From the NCBI RefSeq assembly GCF_029428875.1, contig NZ_JAJSOO010000001.1:6606501-6670500 (forward strand): a stretch of DNA of 64,000 nucleotides. The letters are read 5' to 3'. The DNA comes from Streptomyces sp. JH34. Its GTDB lineage: Bacteria; Actinomycetota; Actinomycetes; Streptomycetales; Streptomycetaceae. Below the pieces are notes generated by a model, which made no database searches, had not been told where the DNA came from, and worked only from the letters and a program-made list of their open reading frames with translations. Numbering within the stretch: position 1 is the stretch's first letter; each line of letters opens with the position of its first letter. Positions 49,088 through 56,126 of the stretch are shown in pieces. A program made the position numbers and the translations under genes.

Positions 49088-50067
49088 TTCTTGTACGCCT
49101 TCGTGTAGAGGTCGCCCTCGTAGTACGTGTCCGCCGCCGGAGCCTTCTTGAGCCGGCCCGTGTCCACGAAGAACTCGCCCAGCCCGTCCAGCCAGCCGTC
49201 CACGGTCCCGTCCTCGGTCCTGGCCACCAGGTCCGCCGTGGACAGCGTCTCCACGTTGGCCGCGTCCGCCGCCACCTTGGCGCGGTCGATCTTCAGGAGC
49301 GAGGCGGCCGCGTCGATGGCCTCGTCGGGGTGTGCGGCGCGCCAGTCGTTGGCCTTCTGGAGGACCGCGACGACCTTGGCGTTCAGCTTCGCGTCGCTCC
49401 TCGCGGGGGCCACGAACGCCGTGGGGAACGCCCGGTCCTTGAAGTCCGCTGTGCTGGCGACCTCGTTGAGCTTCGGCTCCTTCGCCTTGATGGTGTCGAT
49501 CAGCGGATACCAGAGGCCCGCTCCGTCGATCTGTCCGGACACGAACGCGGAGACGATCGTGGACGGGTCCATCGGCACCTTCTCGATGTCCTTCTCCGAC
49601 ATCCCCGCCTTCTGCAGAGCGAGATCGAGCGCCATCGCGCCGGAGGTGCCCTCGGGCACACCGACCTTCTTGCCCTTGAGGTCCTCGACGGAGGTGATGC
49701 CGGGCTGGGCTATGACCCGGTCGGCACGGGCGAGCGTGTTGATCGCCACGACCTTCGCCTTGCCGGACGCGGGCAGCCACATGGCGCCGGGGCCGATGTA
49801 TCCGAAGTCGAGGTCGTGCGACCCGAGCGCCTGGATCTGGAGCGGCCCGTTGGTGAACGTCGAGTACTCGGGGGTCAGCCCTTGCTCCTTCCACAGCCCC
49901 TGCTTGTCCGCGATGGCCAGCAGGCTCGCGCCGTTGAAGTCGCTGATGTAGCCGAAGCGGACGGTGGATCCGCCGTCGGCGGACGAGTCACCGGAGCACC
50001 CGGTGACGGAGAGTGCCAGGGCCGACACGGCGACGGCCGCCGTCAGGGCGCGCTGAGGTAGACGCAT
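49084..50067 (-). CDS. NitT/TauT-family (sulfonate or sulfate-ester) ABC substrate-binding lipoprotein
   Basis: The 327-residue product has a lipoprotein signal with lipobox LSVTGC (Cys24). The body follows the SsuA/TauA pattern: VRFGYISDFNGASLLAIADK, QGLWKEQGLTPEYSTFTNGP, DLDFGYIGPGAMW, DLKGKKVGVPEGTSGAMAL and VAFVSGQIDGAGLWYPLI-type segments. Such proteins bind taurine, alkanesulfonates, sulfate esters, nitrate or thiamine precursors. Its coupling to a sulfatase gene points to a sulfate ester. It is preceded by its ATPase gene with a 48-base gap and overlaps the sulfatase by four bases. Confidence 0.92.
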   Translation of the reverse strand: MRLPQRALTAAVAVSALALSVTGCSGDSSADGGSTVRFGYISDFNGASLLAIADKQGLWKEQGLTPEYSTFTNGPLQIQALGSHDLDFGYIGPGAMWLPASGKAKVVAINTLARADRVIAQPGITSVEDLKGKKVGVPEGTSGAMALDLALQKAGMSEKDIEKVPMDPSTIVSAFVSGQIDGAGLWYPLIDTIKAKEPKLNEVASTADFKDRAFPTAFVAPARSDAKLNAKVVAVLQKANDWRAAHPDEAIDAAASLLKIDRAKVAADAANVETLSTADLVARTEDGTVDGWLDGLGEFFVDTGRLKKAPAADTYYEGDLYTKAYKK

Positions 50068-50115
50068 GACGCTGGGTTCCTTAGGGAGGTTGGGGGAGCG
50101 GGTGACGGGTGGTGC

Positions 50116-50895
50116 TCAGGCGGCCTGGGCGGCCGGGGTCCGGTGGTACACGGAGGTCCACACGGCGTTGCGGATCCGTGCGAACTCGGGCGAGAGGCGG
50201 ATGGCCTCCGTGCGGGGGTACGGCAGGTCGACGTCGACGACCGAATGGATCCGGCCGGGCCGCGCCGCCATCACCACGACACGGCGGGCGAGGTACACGG
50301 CCTCGTCGACGTCGTGCGTGATGAACAGGACGGTGCGCCGGTCCCGGCTCCAGGTCTCCAGCAGCTGGTCCTGCAGCTGGACCCGGGTCAGCGCGTCCAG
50401 CGCGCCGAAGGGCTCGTCCATCAGGAGCACCTGCGGATCGACCGCGTAGGCGCGGGCGATCGCGCAGCGCTGTTTCATCCCGCCCGACAGGGTCTTGGGC
50501 AGCGCGTCGGCGAAGTCGGTGAGGCCGACCAGGTCGATGGCGCGCTCCGCCCGCAGTCTCCGTTCCGCGGAGGGCACGGACGACAGCTTGAGCCCGAACT
50601 CGACGTTGCCGCGTACGGTCAGCCAGGGGAAGAGCGCGTACTGCTGGAAGATCACCCCGCGGTCGGGTCCGGGGCCGGTGACGGGCCGCCCGTCGACGAG
50701 GACCTCGCCCGAGGTCGGGGTGGCGAGCCCGGCGGCCAGGTTGAGCAGGGTGCTCTTGCCGCACCCGGACGGTCCGACGACGGTGACGAACTCCTCGTCA
50801 CCGATGTCCAGGGACACCTCGTCCAGAGCGGTGAAGGTGGACTTCTTCAGCGGAAAGGTCCGGGAGACTTTCCGGAAGGAGATCTTGGCGTTCAA
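50116..50895 (-). CDS. NitT/TauT-family ABC transporter ATPase
   Basis: TTG 50895 overlaps the permease stop as TTGA and fits the family start (LNAKISFRKVSRTFPLKKST). 259 residues with GPSGCGKSTLLNLAAGL (Walker A), QQYALFPWLTV (Q-loop), LSGGMKQRCAIARAY (signature), VLLMDEPFGALDALT (Walker B and D-loop) and ITHDVDEAVYLARR (H-loop). It is the SsuB/TauB-type energising subunit of the importer. A TTG start in an overlap is uncommon but no other start fits. Confidence 0.93.
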   Translation of the reverse strand: MNAKISFRKVSRTFPLKKSTFTALDEVSLDIGDEEFVTVVGPSGCGKSTLLNLAAGLATPTSGEVLVDGRPVTGPGPDRGVIFQQYALFPWLTVRGNVEFGLKLSSVPSAERRLRAERAIDLVGLTDFADALPKTLSGGMKQRCAIARAYAVDPQVLLMDEPFGALDALTRVQLQDQLLETWSRDRRTVLFITHDVDEAVYLARRVVVMAARPGRIHSVVDVDLPYPRTEAIRLSPEFARIRNAVWTSVYHRTPAAQAA

Positions 50896-51722
50896 CGGGT
50901 CTCCTGCCAACGGGTGAGGCGGCGTTCGGCGAGCAGCAGCAGCCGGTCCATCAGCAGGCCGAGCAGACCGATGGTGATGAGACCGACGAAGATGGTGGGG
51001 AGGTCGTAGTAGAGCTGGGCCGACTGCATCCGGAAGCCGAGGCCTTCCTGCGCGGCGATCAGCTCCGCGGCGACGAGGGTCCCCCAGGCGGAGCCCAGCC
51101 CGATCCGCATCCCGACGAGGATGAACGGCGCCGAGGCGGGGACCACCACCTTGAGGAAGATCGTCCCGTCCCGGGCCCCCAGGACCCGTGCCGCGTCGAT
51201 GAGCGTCCTGTTGACTCCCACGACGCCCTGGAACGCGGCCACGACGCTCGACAGGAACGCCGCCAGGAAGATCACGAACACCTTGGGCACCTCGCCGATG
51301 CCCAGCAGCACGATGGCCAGCGGAATCATCGCCAGCGGCGGCACCGTGCGGAAGAACTGGACGTACGGCTCCAGCAGCCCGCGCGCCACCGGGTACCAGC
51401 CCATCAGGAAGCCCACGGGAACGGCCAGCAGGGTGCCCAGCGCGAAGCCGGTCAGCACACGCCGCAGGCTGGCCAGCGCGTCGTCGGCCAGCGTGCCGTC
51501 CTCGATCAGCTCGCCCGCCCTGCCCGCCACCGCGACCGGTCCGGGAAGCGCCTGCACCCCCAGCGAGGCCAGCCACGCCCACAGGCCGATGCCGGCCACC
51601 AGAGCGATCAGGTTCAGTGCGAACGGGGGGACGCGGACGCCCTTGCGCCCGGGCGCGCGGGCGTCGCCCGCGCCGCCCCGTACGGGTTCGGCCCGCTTCA
51701 GGGGAGTCTCCGTGGAACTCAT
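50892..51722 (-). CDS. NitT/TauT-family ABC transporter permease
   Basis: The 276-residue product has about six membrane helices, and the coupling-helix motif of the SsuC/TauC family appears in DAARVLGARDGTIFLKVVVP followed by ASAPFILVGMRIGLGSAWGT and AELIAAQEGLGF. A charged 35-residue cytosolic N-terminus is normal for actinobacterial members. ATG 51722 overlaps the ROK regulator stop as ATGA. It forms the membrane channel of the importer with the ATPase and binding protein encoded next. Confidence 0.93.
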   Translation of the reverse strand: MSSTETPLKRAEPVRGGAGDARAPGRKGVRVPPFALNLIALVAGIGLWAWLASLGVQALPGPVAVAGRAGELIEDGTLADDALASLRRVLTGFALGTLLAVPVGFLMGWYPVARGLLEPYVQFFRTVPPLAMIPLAIVLLGIGEVPKVFVIFLAAFLSSVVAAFQGVVGVNRTLIDAARVLGARDGTIFLKVVVPASAPFILVGMRIGLGSAWGTLVAAELIAAQEGLGFRMQSAQLYYDLPTIFVGLITIGLLGLLMDRLLLLAERRLTRWQETR

Positions 51723-52933
51723 GCGGCGTCCTCGGGAAGGTCTTCGCTGCCCGGTTCCGGGTAGCGGGCGAGCAGGGGGGATTCGTGGAGTGCGAGGGCG
51801 ACCCCGCCGAGGGCGCCGCCCGCCTCGCCGAGCCCGGCGGGCAGCAGCGTCACGCGCCCACGGGCCAGCGGCAGGACGTGTGCGTCGAGTGCCTCCCGTA
51901 CGGGGGTCAGCAGCGCGTCCTTGGCCTTGGCCAGTTCACCGCCCAGCACGATCACGCCCGGACCGACCGCGTTGGTGACACCCGCGAGCACCACGCCGGT
52001 CCGTGTCCCAGCGGCCCGCAGCACCTCGTGCGCCGCCGGGCTGCCGTTCTCGACGGCCCTCAGCAGCGTCGGGACATCGTCCGCCCGGCCGCCCCGCGCG
52101 CGGTAGGAAGCGAGGACGGACCCGATCGACGCGATCGTCTCCAGGCACCCCCTGCCCCCGCACTCGCACGGGTCGCCCTCGGGGTCGGCGGTGATGTGAC
52201 CGAGTTCGCCGGCCAGTCCGTCGGCCCCCCGGTGCAGCGAACCGTTCACGACGAGACCGCCGCCCACCCCGTGTGAAAGCCGCAGGTACAGCACGTCCTG
52301 GCTGCCCGCCGCCGCCCCCCAGGTGGATTCCGCGAGGGCCGCGAGCCGGGTGTTGTTGTCCAGCAGGACCGGGGCCCCGAACCGCTTCCCCAGCAGTCCG
52401 GCCAGGGCCGCCAAGGGCACCTCGGGCGCGCCCCCTGCCGTCCGCACCGGTCCGACGACGCCGACGCCGACCGCGCCGGTGGTGCCGAGCGAGGACAACC
52501 GGAGGGTGCCCCCGGCCAGCGAGGCGACCAGCCGCTCGGCCAGTTCCACCCGCCGCTCCCAGGAGAGCCCCGGCGGATGGGCACGGCTCGCCGAACCGAT
52601 CACTTCGTGTGCCACGTTGGCGGCGGCGACATGAACGGCCCGCCGGGCGAAATCGATGCCGACGGCCTGGCCGGCGGCGGGGTTGAGCGTGAGGTGCTCC
52701 ACCGGACGGCCGCGCCGGCGCGGCCCGGGCTCCGCGGCCGCCGCCACGACGGCTCCGCTCGCGACCAGGGTCCCGACTATGTCGTACAGCGTGGTGCGCG
52801 ACAGTCCGGCCTGGCGTCCGAGCTCGGCCCGGCTCTGGGGTCCGTGCCGGCGCAGCAGACCGAGTACGCGTTCCTCGTGCCCGCGCCTCAGTCGCGAGAG
52901 AGGTCCACCGTGTGAGTGCATGGCGCCCAGCAT
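51719..52933 (-). CDS. ROK-family transcriptional regulator
   Basis: About 404 residues from ATG 52933; ATG 52921 is also in frame. The N-terminal winged HTH (RAELGRQAGLSRTTLYDIVG) is followed by the ROK sugar-kinase-like domain: AVGIDFARRAVHVAAANVA, VGVGVVGPV, VLLDNNTRLAALAESTWGAA, GVGGGLVVNGSLHRGADGLA with GELGHI, and the zinc-binding CECGGRGCLET. ROK repressors sense sugars or their phosphates. It heads an operon of importer, sulfatase and GH43 genes, each overlapping the next or nearly so. It should therefore autoregulate the operon in response to a sugar ligand, perhaps released by GH43. Confidence 0.92.
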   Translation of the reverse strand: MLGAMHSHGGPLSRLRRGHEERVLGLLRRHGPQSRAELGRQAGLSRTTLYDIVGTLVASGAVVAAAAEPGPRRRGRPVEHLTLNPAAGQAVGIDFARRAVHVAAANVAHEVIGSASRAHPPGLSWERRVELAERLVASLAGGTLRLSSLGTTGAVGVGVVGPVRTAGGAPEVPLAALAGLLGKRFGAPVLLDNNTRLAALAESTWGAAAGSQDVLYLRLSHGVGGGLVVNGSLHRGADGLAGELGHITADPEGDPCECGGRGCLETIASIGSVLASYRARGGRADDVPTLLRAVENGSPAAHEVLRAAGTRTGVVLAGVTNAVGPGVIVLGGELAKAKDALLTPVREALDAHVLPLARGRVTLLPAGLGEAGGALGGVALALHESPLLARYPEPGSEDLPEDAA

Positions 52934-52944
52934 GATGACCGCGC

Positions 52945-52976
52945 GATTTTTTAGTCAATGACCCGGAAAAATATTC
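52945..52976 (-). promoter_or_regulatory. A/T-rich inverted repeat upstream of the ROK operon, candidate operator/promoter
   Basis: ATTTTTT and AAAAAT flank a 14-base centre, an arrangement like ROK (NagC/Mlc) operators. On the minus strand the site contains TTGACT (52953-52958), a -35-like element. A T/A-rich patch this long is rare in the window. No convincing -10 was found. Confidence 0.4.
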
Positions 52977-52999
52977 ATGTTGCCGCAATGACGGCGGGA

Positions 53000-54004
53000 T
53001 CAGGCCGTGCGGACGCAGCGGAAGCCGAGATTCCCCGTGGTGCTGTCAGAGGTGTTGCGGGTGCGGGCGGCCACCCGGTAGCGGTTGCAGTACGAGCGGT
53101 GGCACAGGTAGGAGCCGCCCCGCATCACCTTTGCGTCTCCCGCGCCCGGACCGCGCGGATCGCTCCGGCGCCCGGCCGGGTGTGTGGTGCCCCACCAGTC
53201 CTGGCACCACTCCCAGACGTTTCCCGCCATGTTGTACAGGCCGAAGCCGTTCGGCTGGTAGGCGTCGACCGGAGCGGTGCCCGCATAGCCGTCCTCGGCG
53301 GTGTTCTTCGTGGGGAAGTGCCCTTGCCAGATGTTGCAGCGGTGCTCACCTCCCGGGGTCAGGTCGTCGCCCCACGGATAGCGTGCCTGCTCGAGGCCGC
53401 CCCGGGCCGCGTACTCCCATTCGGCCTCGGTCGGCAGCCGTGCTCCGGCCCAACGGCTGTACGCGCGCGCGTCGTTCCAGGAGACGTGCACCACCGGATG
53501 GTCCCCGCGGTCCTCGATCCCGCTGCCGGGCCCCTCGGGCGTGTCCCAGCGGGCGCCCTCCACACCGCACCACCACGGGGTGCCCTCCGGACGGCCCGCG
53601 CCGCGCCGGAGCGCGGCCGGCAGGAACCCGGCGAAGACGTACGACCAGCCGAAGCGCTCGGCCTCCGTCACGTGGCCGGTGGCCGAGACGAACTCGGCGA
53701 AGCGCCGGTTGCTCACCGCGTGGGCGTCGATACGGAAGGCCGGGACCCGCACCTCGCGGACCGGGCCCTCCCCGTCGGCGGGGAACCCCTCGGGGTCCTC
53801 GGTGCCCATGAGGAACGACCCGCCCGGCAGCAGCACCATGCCGTCCCCGGCCGCTCCGCCCGGAGCGGGCGGGGAGGGGACCGGTCCCGCCACCCGCCCT
53901 GCGCGTCCCGCCGTGGCCACCGGGCCGGTCGCAGCGGTCCCGGACGGGGCGTCAGCCCCCCCGCGACCGGGGGAGCAGCAGCTTTCGGGCGCGATCTCGT
54001 TCAT
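53000..54004 (-). CDS. Formylglycine-generating enzyme (sulfatase activator)
   Basis: The 334-residue product has the FGE-sulfatase fold: GMVLLPGGSFLMGTEDPEGF, VSNRRFAEFVSATGHVTEAE, HPVVHVSWNDARAYSRWAG, RLPTEAEWEYAARGG and NGFGLYNMAGNVWEWCQDWW. Cys301 and Cys306 in SYLCHRSYCNRY match the copper-binding pair of S. coelicolor FGE, including the spacing of five. It ends NLGFRCVRTA. It oxidises the CxPxR cysteine of sulfatases to formylglycine using O2. A Gly/Ala/Pro-rich N-terminal 50 residues precede the fold. Gene order on this strand is FGE, then ROK, importer and sulfatase, so the system appears self-contained. Confidence 0.95.
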   Translation of the reverse strand: MNEIAPESCCSPGRGGADAPSGTAATGPVATAGRAGRVAGPVPSPPAPGGAAGDGMVLLPGGSFLMGTEDPEGFPADGEGPVREVRVPAFRIDAHAVSNRRFAEFVSATGHVTEAERFGWSYVFAGFLPAALRRGAGRPEGTPWWCGVEGARWDTPEGPGSGIEDRGDHPVVHVSWNDARAYSRWAGARLPTEAEWEYAARGGLEQARYPWGDDLTPGGEHRCNIWQGHFPTKNTAEDGYAGTAPVDAYQPNGFGLYNMAGNVWEWCQDWWGTTHPAGRRSDPRGPGAGDAKVMRGGSYLCHRSYCNRYRVAARTRNTSDSTTGNLGFRCVRTA

Positions 54005-54184
54005 GCCGCGATCCTACGAGCATCACGGAGCCCCCTACACCGAAGATCATCTCTGCCCAAACCTCCACCCGGCGTGGCGTGCCTTCCAACGGGTGACGTC
54101 TGGCCCCCTGTCACACGATGGGCCCACGACGTCGCTCGAATGCGGCCCTCCCGAGTGGTGCGCCGCCGGATTTCAGCTGACGGT

Positions 54185-54207
54185 GGATCACGTCGCACCC
54201 GTGATCC
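54185..54207. promoter_or_regulatory. Inverted repeat upstream of the HTGGG-repeat protein gene
   Basis: GGATCACG and CGTGATCC flank a 7-base centre, 54 bases before the start of the repeat-protein gene. It may be an operator or a leader hairpin; no regulator is suggested by the context. Confidence 0.35.
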
Positions 54208-54261
54208 GATGAGCCGACAACCAGCCGGCCAGCGCGGGCGTGGCGAAAGGACTGTGTACCC

Positions 54262-55179
54262 ATGCGCTCTGCCCGCACCCTGTTCGCATCGGCCGCCGTC
54301 ACGGCCGTCCTCGCGGTCACCGTTCCCGCCGCATACGCCGTGACCTCGGCGGACGACTGGAACAAGGACAGCGGCTCCTCCGCCAGCAGCAACGACGACC
54401 GTGAGAAGCCGGACTCGTGGAAGCACGACAAGCCCGAGGGCGGTGTCCACACGGGTGGCGGTGCGCTCGCCCGTGTGTCGGCCGACGACTGGCAGAAGGA
54501 CAAGGACAAGGACAAGGACGAGGACAAGGCTGAGGACAAGGAGTCCGGCAGCAACGACGACCGTGAGAAGCCGGACTCGTGGAAGCACGACAAGCCCGAG
54601 GGCGGTGTCCACACGGGTGGCGGCGCGCTCGCGGGTCTGTCGGCCGACGACTGGCAGAAGGACAAGGACAAGGACGAGGACAAGGCTGAGGACAAGGAGT
54701 CCGGCAGCAACGACGACCGTGAGAAGCCGGACTCGTGGAAGCACGACAAGCCCGAGGGCGGTGTCCACACGGGTGGCGGTGCGCTCGCGGGTCTGTCGGC
54801 CGACGACTGGCAGAAGGACAAGGACAAGGACGAGGACAAGGCTGAGGACAAGGAGTCCGGCAGCAACGACGACCGTGAGAAGCCGGACTCGTGGAAGCAC
54901 GAGAAGCCCGAGGGCGGTGTCCACACGGGTGGTGGCGCGCTCGCGGGTCTGTCGGCCGACGACTGGCAGAAGGACAAGGAGTCCGGTTCCGGCAGTGACA
55001 CGGACGGCGAGAAGACCTGGAAGCACGAGAAGCCCGAGGGCGGTGTCCACACCGGCGGTGGCGCGATGGCGCTCTCCGGCAGCGGCCTGGCCGCCGGTTC
55101 GGTCCTGATGCTCGGCGGGCTCGGTGCCGCCGCGTACAAGCTGCGCCGTCGCAACGCCTCGGGTGCCACTGCCGCCTGA
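54262..55179 (+). CDS. Secreted, membrane-anchored tandem-repeat protein with HTGGG motifs (sortase-linked surface protein candidate)
   Basis: 305 residues. The signal peptide (1-26: MRSARTLFASAAVTAVLAVT...AYA) is followed by five repeats. Each holds SWKHDKPEGGVHTGGGALA or a close variant, joined by Lys/Asp/Glu-rich linkers (DKDKDEDKAEDKESGSNDD). The last copy, KPEGGVHTGGGAMALSGSG, runs directly into a hydrophobic helix (LAAGSVLMLGGLGAAAY) and a KLRRR tail, the layout of a cell-wall sorting signal. There is no LPXTG or LAXTG; the TG in VHTGG occupies that position. A class F sortase gene follows 106 bases downstream. I infer a repeated surface protein handled by that sortase; the adhesion, pilin-like or wall-cohesion role is open. 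Confidence 0.8.
   Translation: MRSARTLFASAAVTAVLAVTVPAAYAVTSADDWNKDSGSSASSNDDREKPDSWKHDKPEGGVHTGGGALARVSADDWQKDKDKDKDEDKAEDKESGSNDDREKPDSWKHDKPEGGVHTGGGALAGLSADDWQKDKDKDEDKAEDKESGSNDDREKPDSWKHDKPEGGVHTGGGALAGLSADDWQKDKDKDEDKAEDKESGSNDDREKPDSWKHEKPEGGVHTGGGALAGLSADDWQKDKESGSGSDTDGEKTWKHEKPEGGVHTGGGAMALSGSGLAAGSVLMLGGLGAAAYKLRRRNASGATAA
54401..55071 (+). repeat. Near-identical 156/162-base coding tandem repeats (five HTGGG units)
   Basis: The marker GTGAGAAGCCGGACTCGTGG recurs at 54401, 54563, 54719 and 54875 (steps of 162, 156, 156). A shorter fifth unit holds a variant near 55010. DNA identity between units is nearly complete, including synonymous positions, so the array has been homogenised recently. 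Confidence 0.92.
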
Positions 55180-55285
55180 CAGGCGTCCCGCACCGCTGAA
55201 TGAACCGTGGCGTGGCCGCCGTCCTCCCCGGGCGGCGGCCTCGCCGGTTTTCCCGTACAGACCCCGCCCGCACGCGAAAGGCAGC

Positions 55286-55981
55286 ATGAGCATGGCCGCC
55301 CCGCAGCCGTCCACCCCAGACTCCGCCTCCCCGGCCATCGGCCGCTCCCTCCTGTGGCCCCTCATCGCGGTAGGGCTGGGCTTCCTCCTCGTCTACAACT
55401 CCTTCGACGCGTCGGCCGGGGTCCCGCCGGCCCCCTCCGTGGTGTCCCTCCCCGCGGCCTCCGCTCCTGCCGCGCCCTCCCCGTCGGCCTCCACGTCCGC
55501 CGCGCCCTCCGGCCTGCCCCGGTCCGAACCCGAGCGGATCTCGATCAAGTCGATCGCGGTCGACGCCCCGTTCACACCGCTGTCGGTCGGCCCCTCCGGC
55601 CAGCTCGACGCGCCGCCGGCGAGCGACCCCAACCTGGCGGGCTGGTTCAAGGACGGTGCCACGCCCGGCGAGCGCGGTACCTCGGTGGTCGCGGGCCACG
55701 TCGACACCAAGACCGGCCCCGCCGTGTTCCTGCTGCTCAGCACCCTCAAGGCGGGCAACACGGTGGACATCACCCGTGAGGACGGTGTCGTCGCCACCTT
55801 CGAGGTCGACTCGGTCGAGACGTTCAGCAAGGCGGACTTCCCGGATGATCGCGTGTACGCCGACAAAGGCACCGCCCAGCTGAGGCTGATCACCTGCGGC
55901 GGCGTCTACGACAAGAAGAAGAAGGACTACGAGGACAACGTGGTGGTGTTCGCCCATCTGGCCTCGGCCAAGAACTCCTGA
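55286..55981 (+). CDS. Class F sortase
   Basis: ATG 55286 has GAAAGG four bases upstream; 231 residues. A membrane helix (about 19-37: LLWPLIAVGLGFLLVYNSF) and a Ser/Ala/Pro linker lead to the sortase domain: ISIKSIAVDAPFTPLSVGPS, WFKDGATPGERGTSVVAGHV with His138 followed by DTKTGPAVF, then LITCGG with catalytic Cys204 and a final DNVVVFAHLA. The GHVDT-x-x-GPAVF and TCGG-x-YD signatures are those of actinobacterial class F sortases. The gene lies 106 bases downstream of the repeat protein on the same strand, which is its likely substrate. Confidence 0.92.
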   Translation: MSMAAPQPSTPDSASPAIGRSLLWPLIAVGLGFLLVYNSFDASAGVPPAPSVVSLPAASAPAAPSPSASTSAAPSGLPRSEPERISIKSIAVDAPFTPLSVGPSGQLDAPPASDPNLAGWFKDGATPGERGTSVVAGHVDTKTGPAVFLLLSTLKAGNTVDITREDGVVATFEVDSVETFSKADFPDDRVYADKGTAQLRLITCGGVYDKKKKDYEDNVVVFAHLASAKNS

Positions 55982-56090
55982 GGGCGCACTCGGAGCCCGC
56001 CCCTGACCGACGGTGGCAAGCCCTGTCCCGGCACGGCCGCCGGACAGACCCCGTCCGGCCTGCAGGCCCGCTCGCGAACCGGGTATTCGC

Positions 56091-56120
56091 TGGTCGAGCC
56101 GATGCGCACGCACCTACCAT
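56091..56120 (+). promoter_or_regulatory. Promoter candidate for a leaderless HEAT-repeat protein mRNA
   Basis: TGGTCG (56091) and TACCAT (56115-56120) are 18 bases apart, and the GTG at 56127 follows six bases after the -10. Transcription would begin at or next to the start codon. Confidence 0.45.
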
Positions 56121-56126
56121 CCGGCT

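Noticed and set aside
54401..55071. Regular repeats considered as a CRISPR array
   Set aside because: Units are 156-162 bases, near-identical throughout and translate in frame; there are no short repeats separated by unique spacers.
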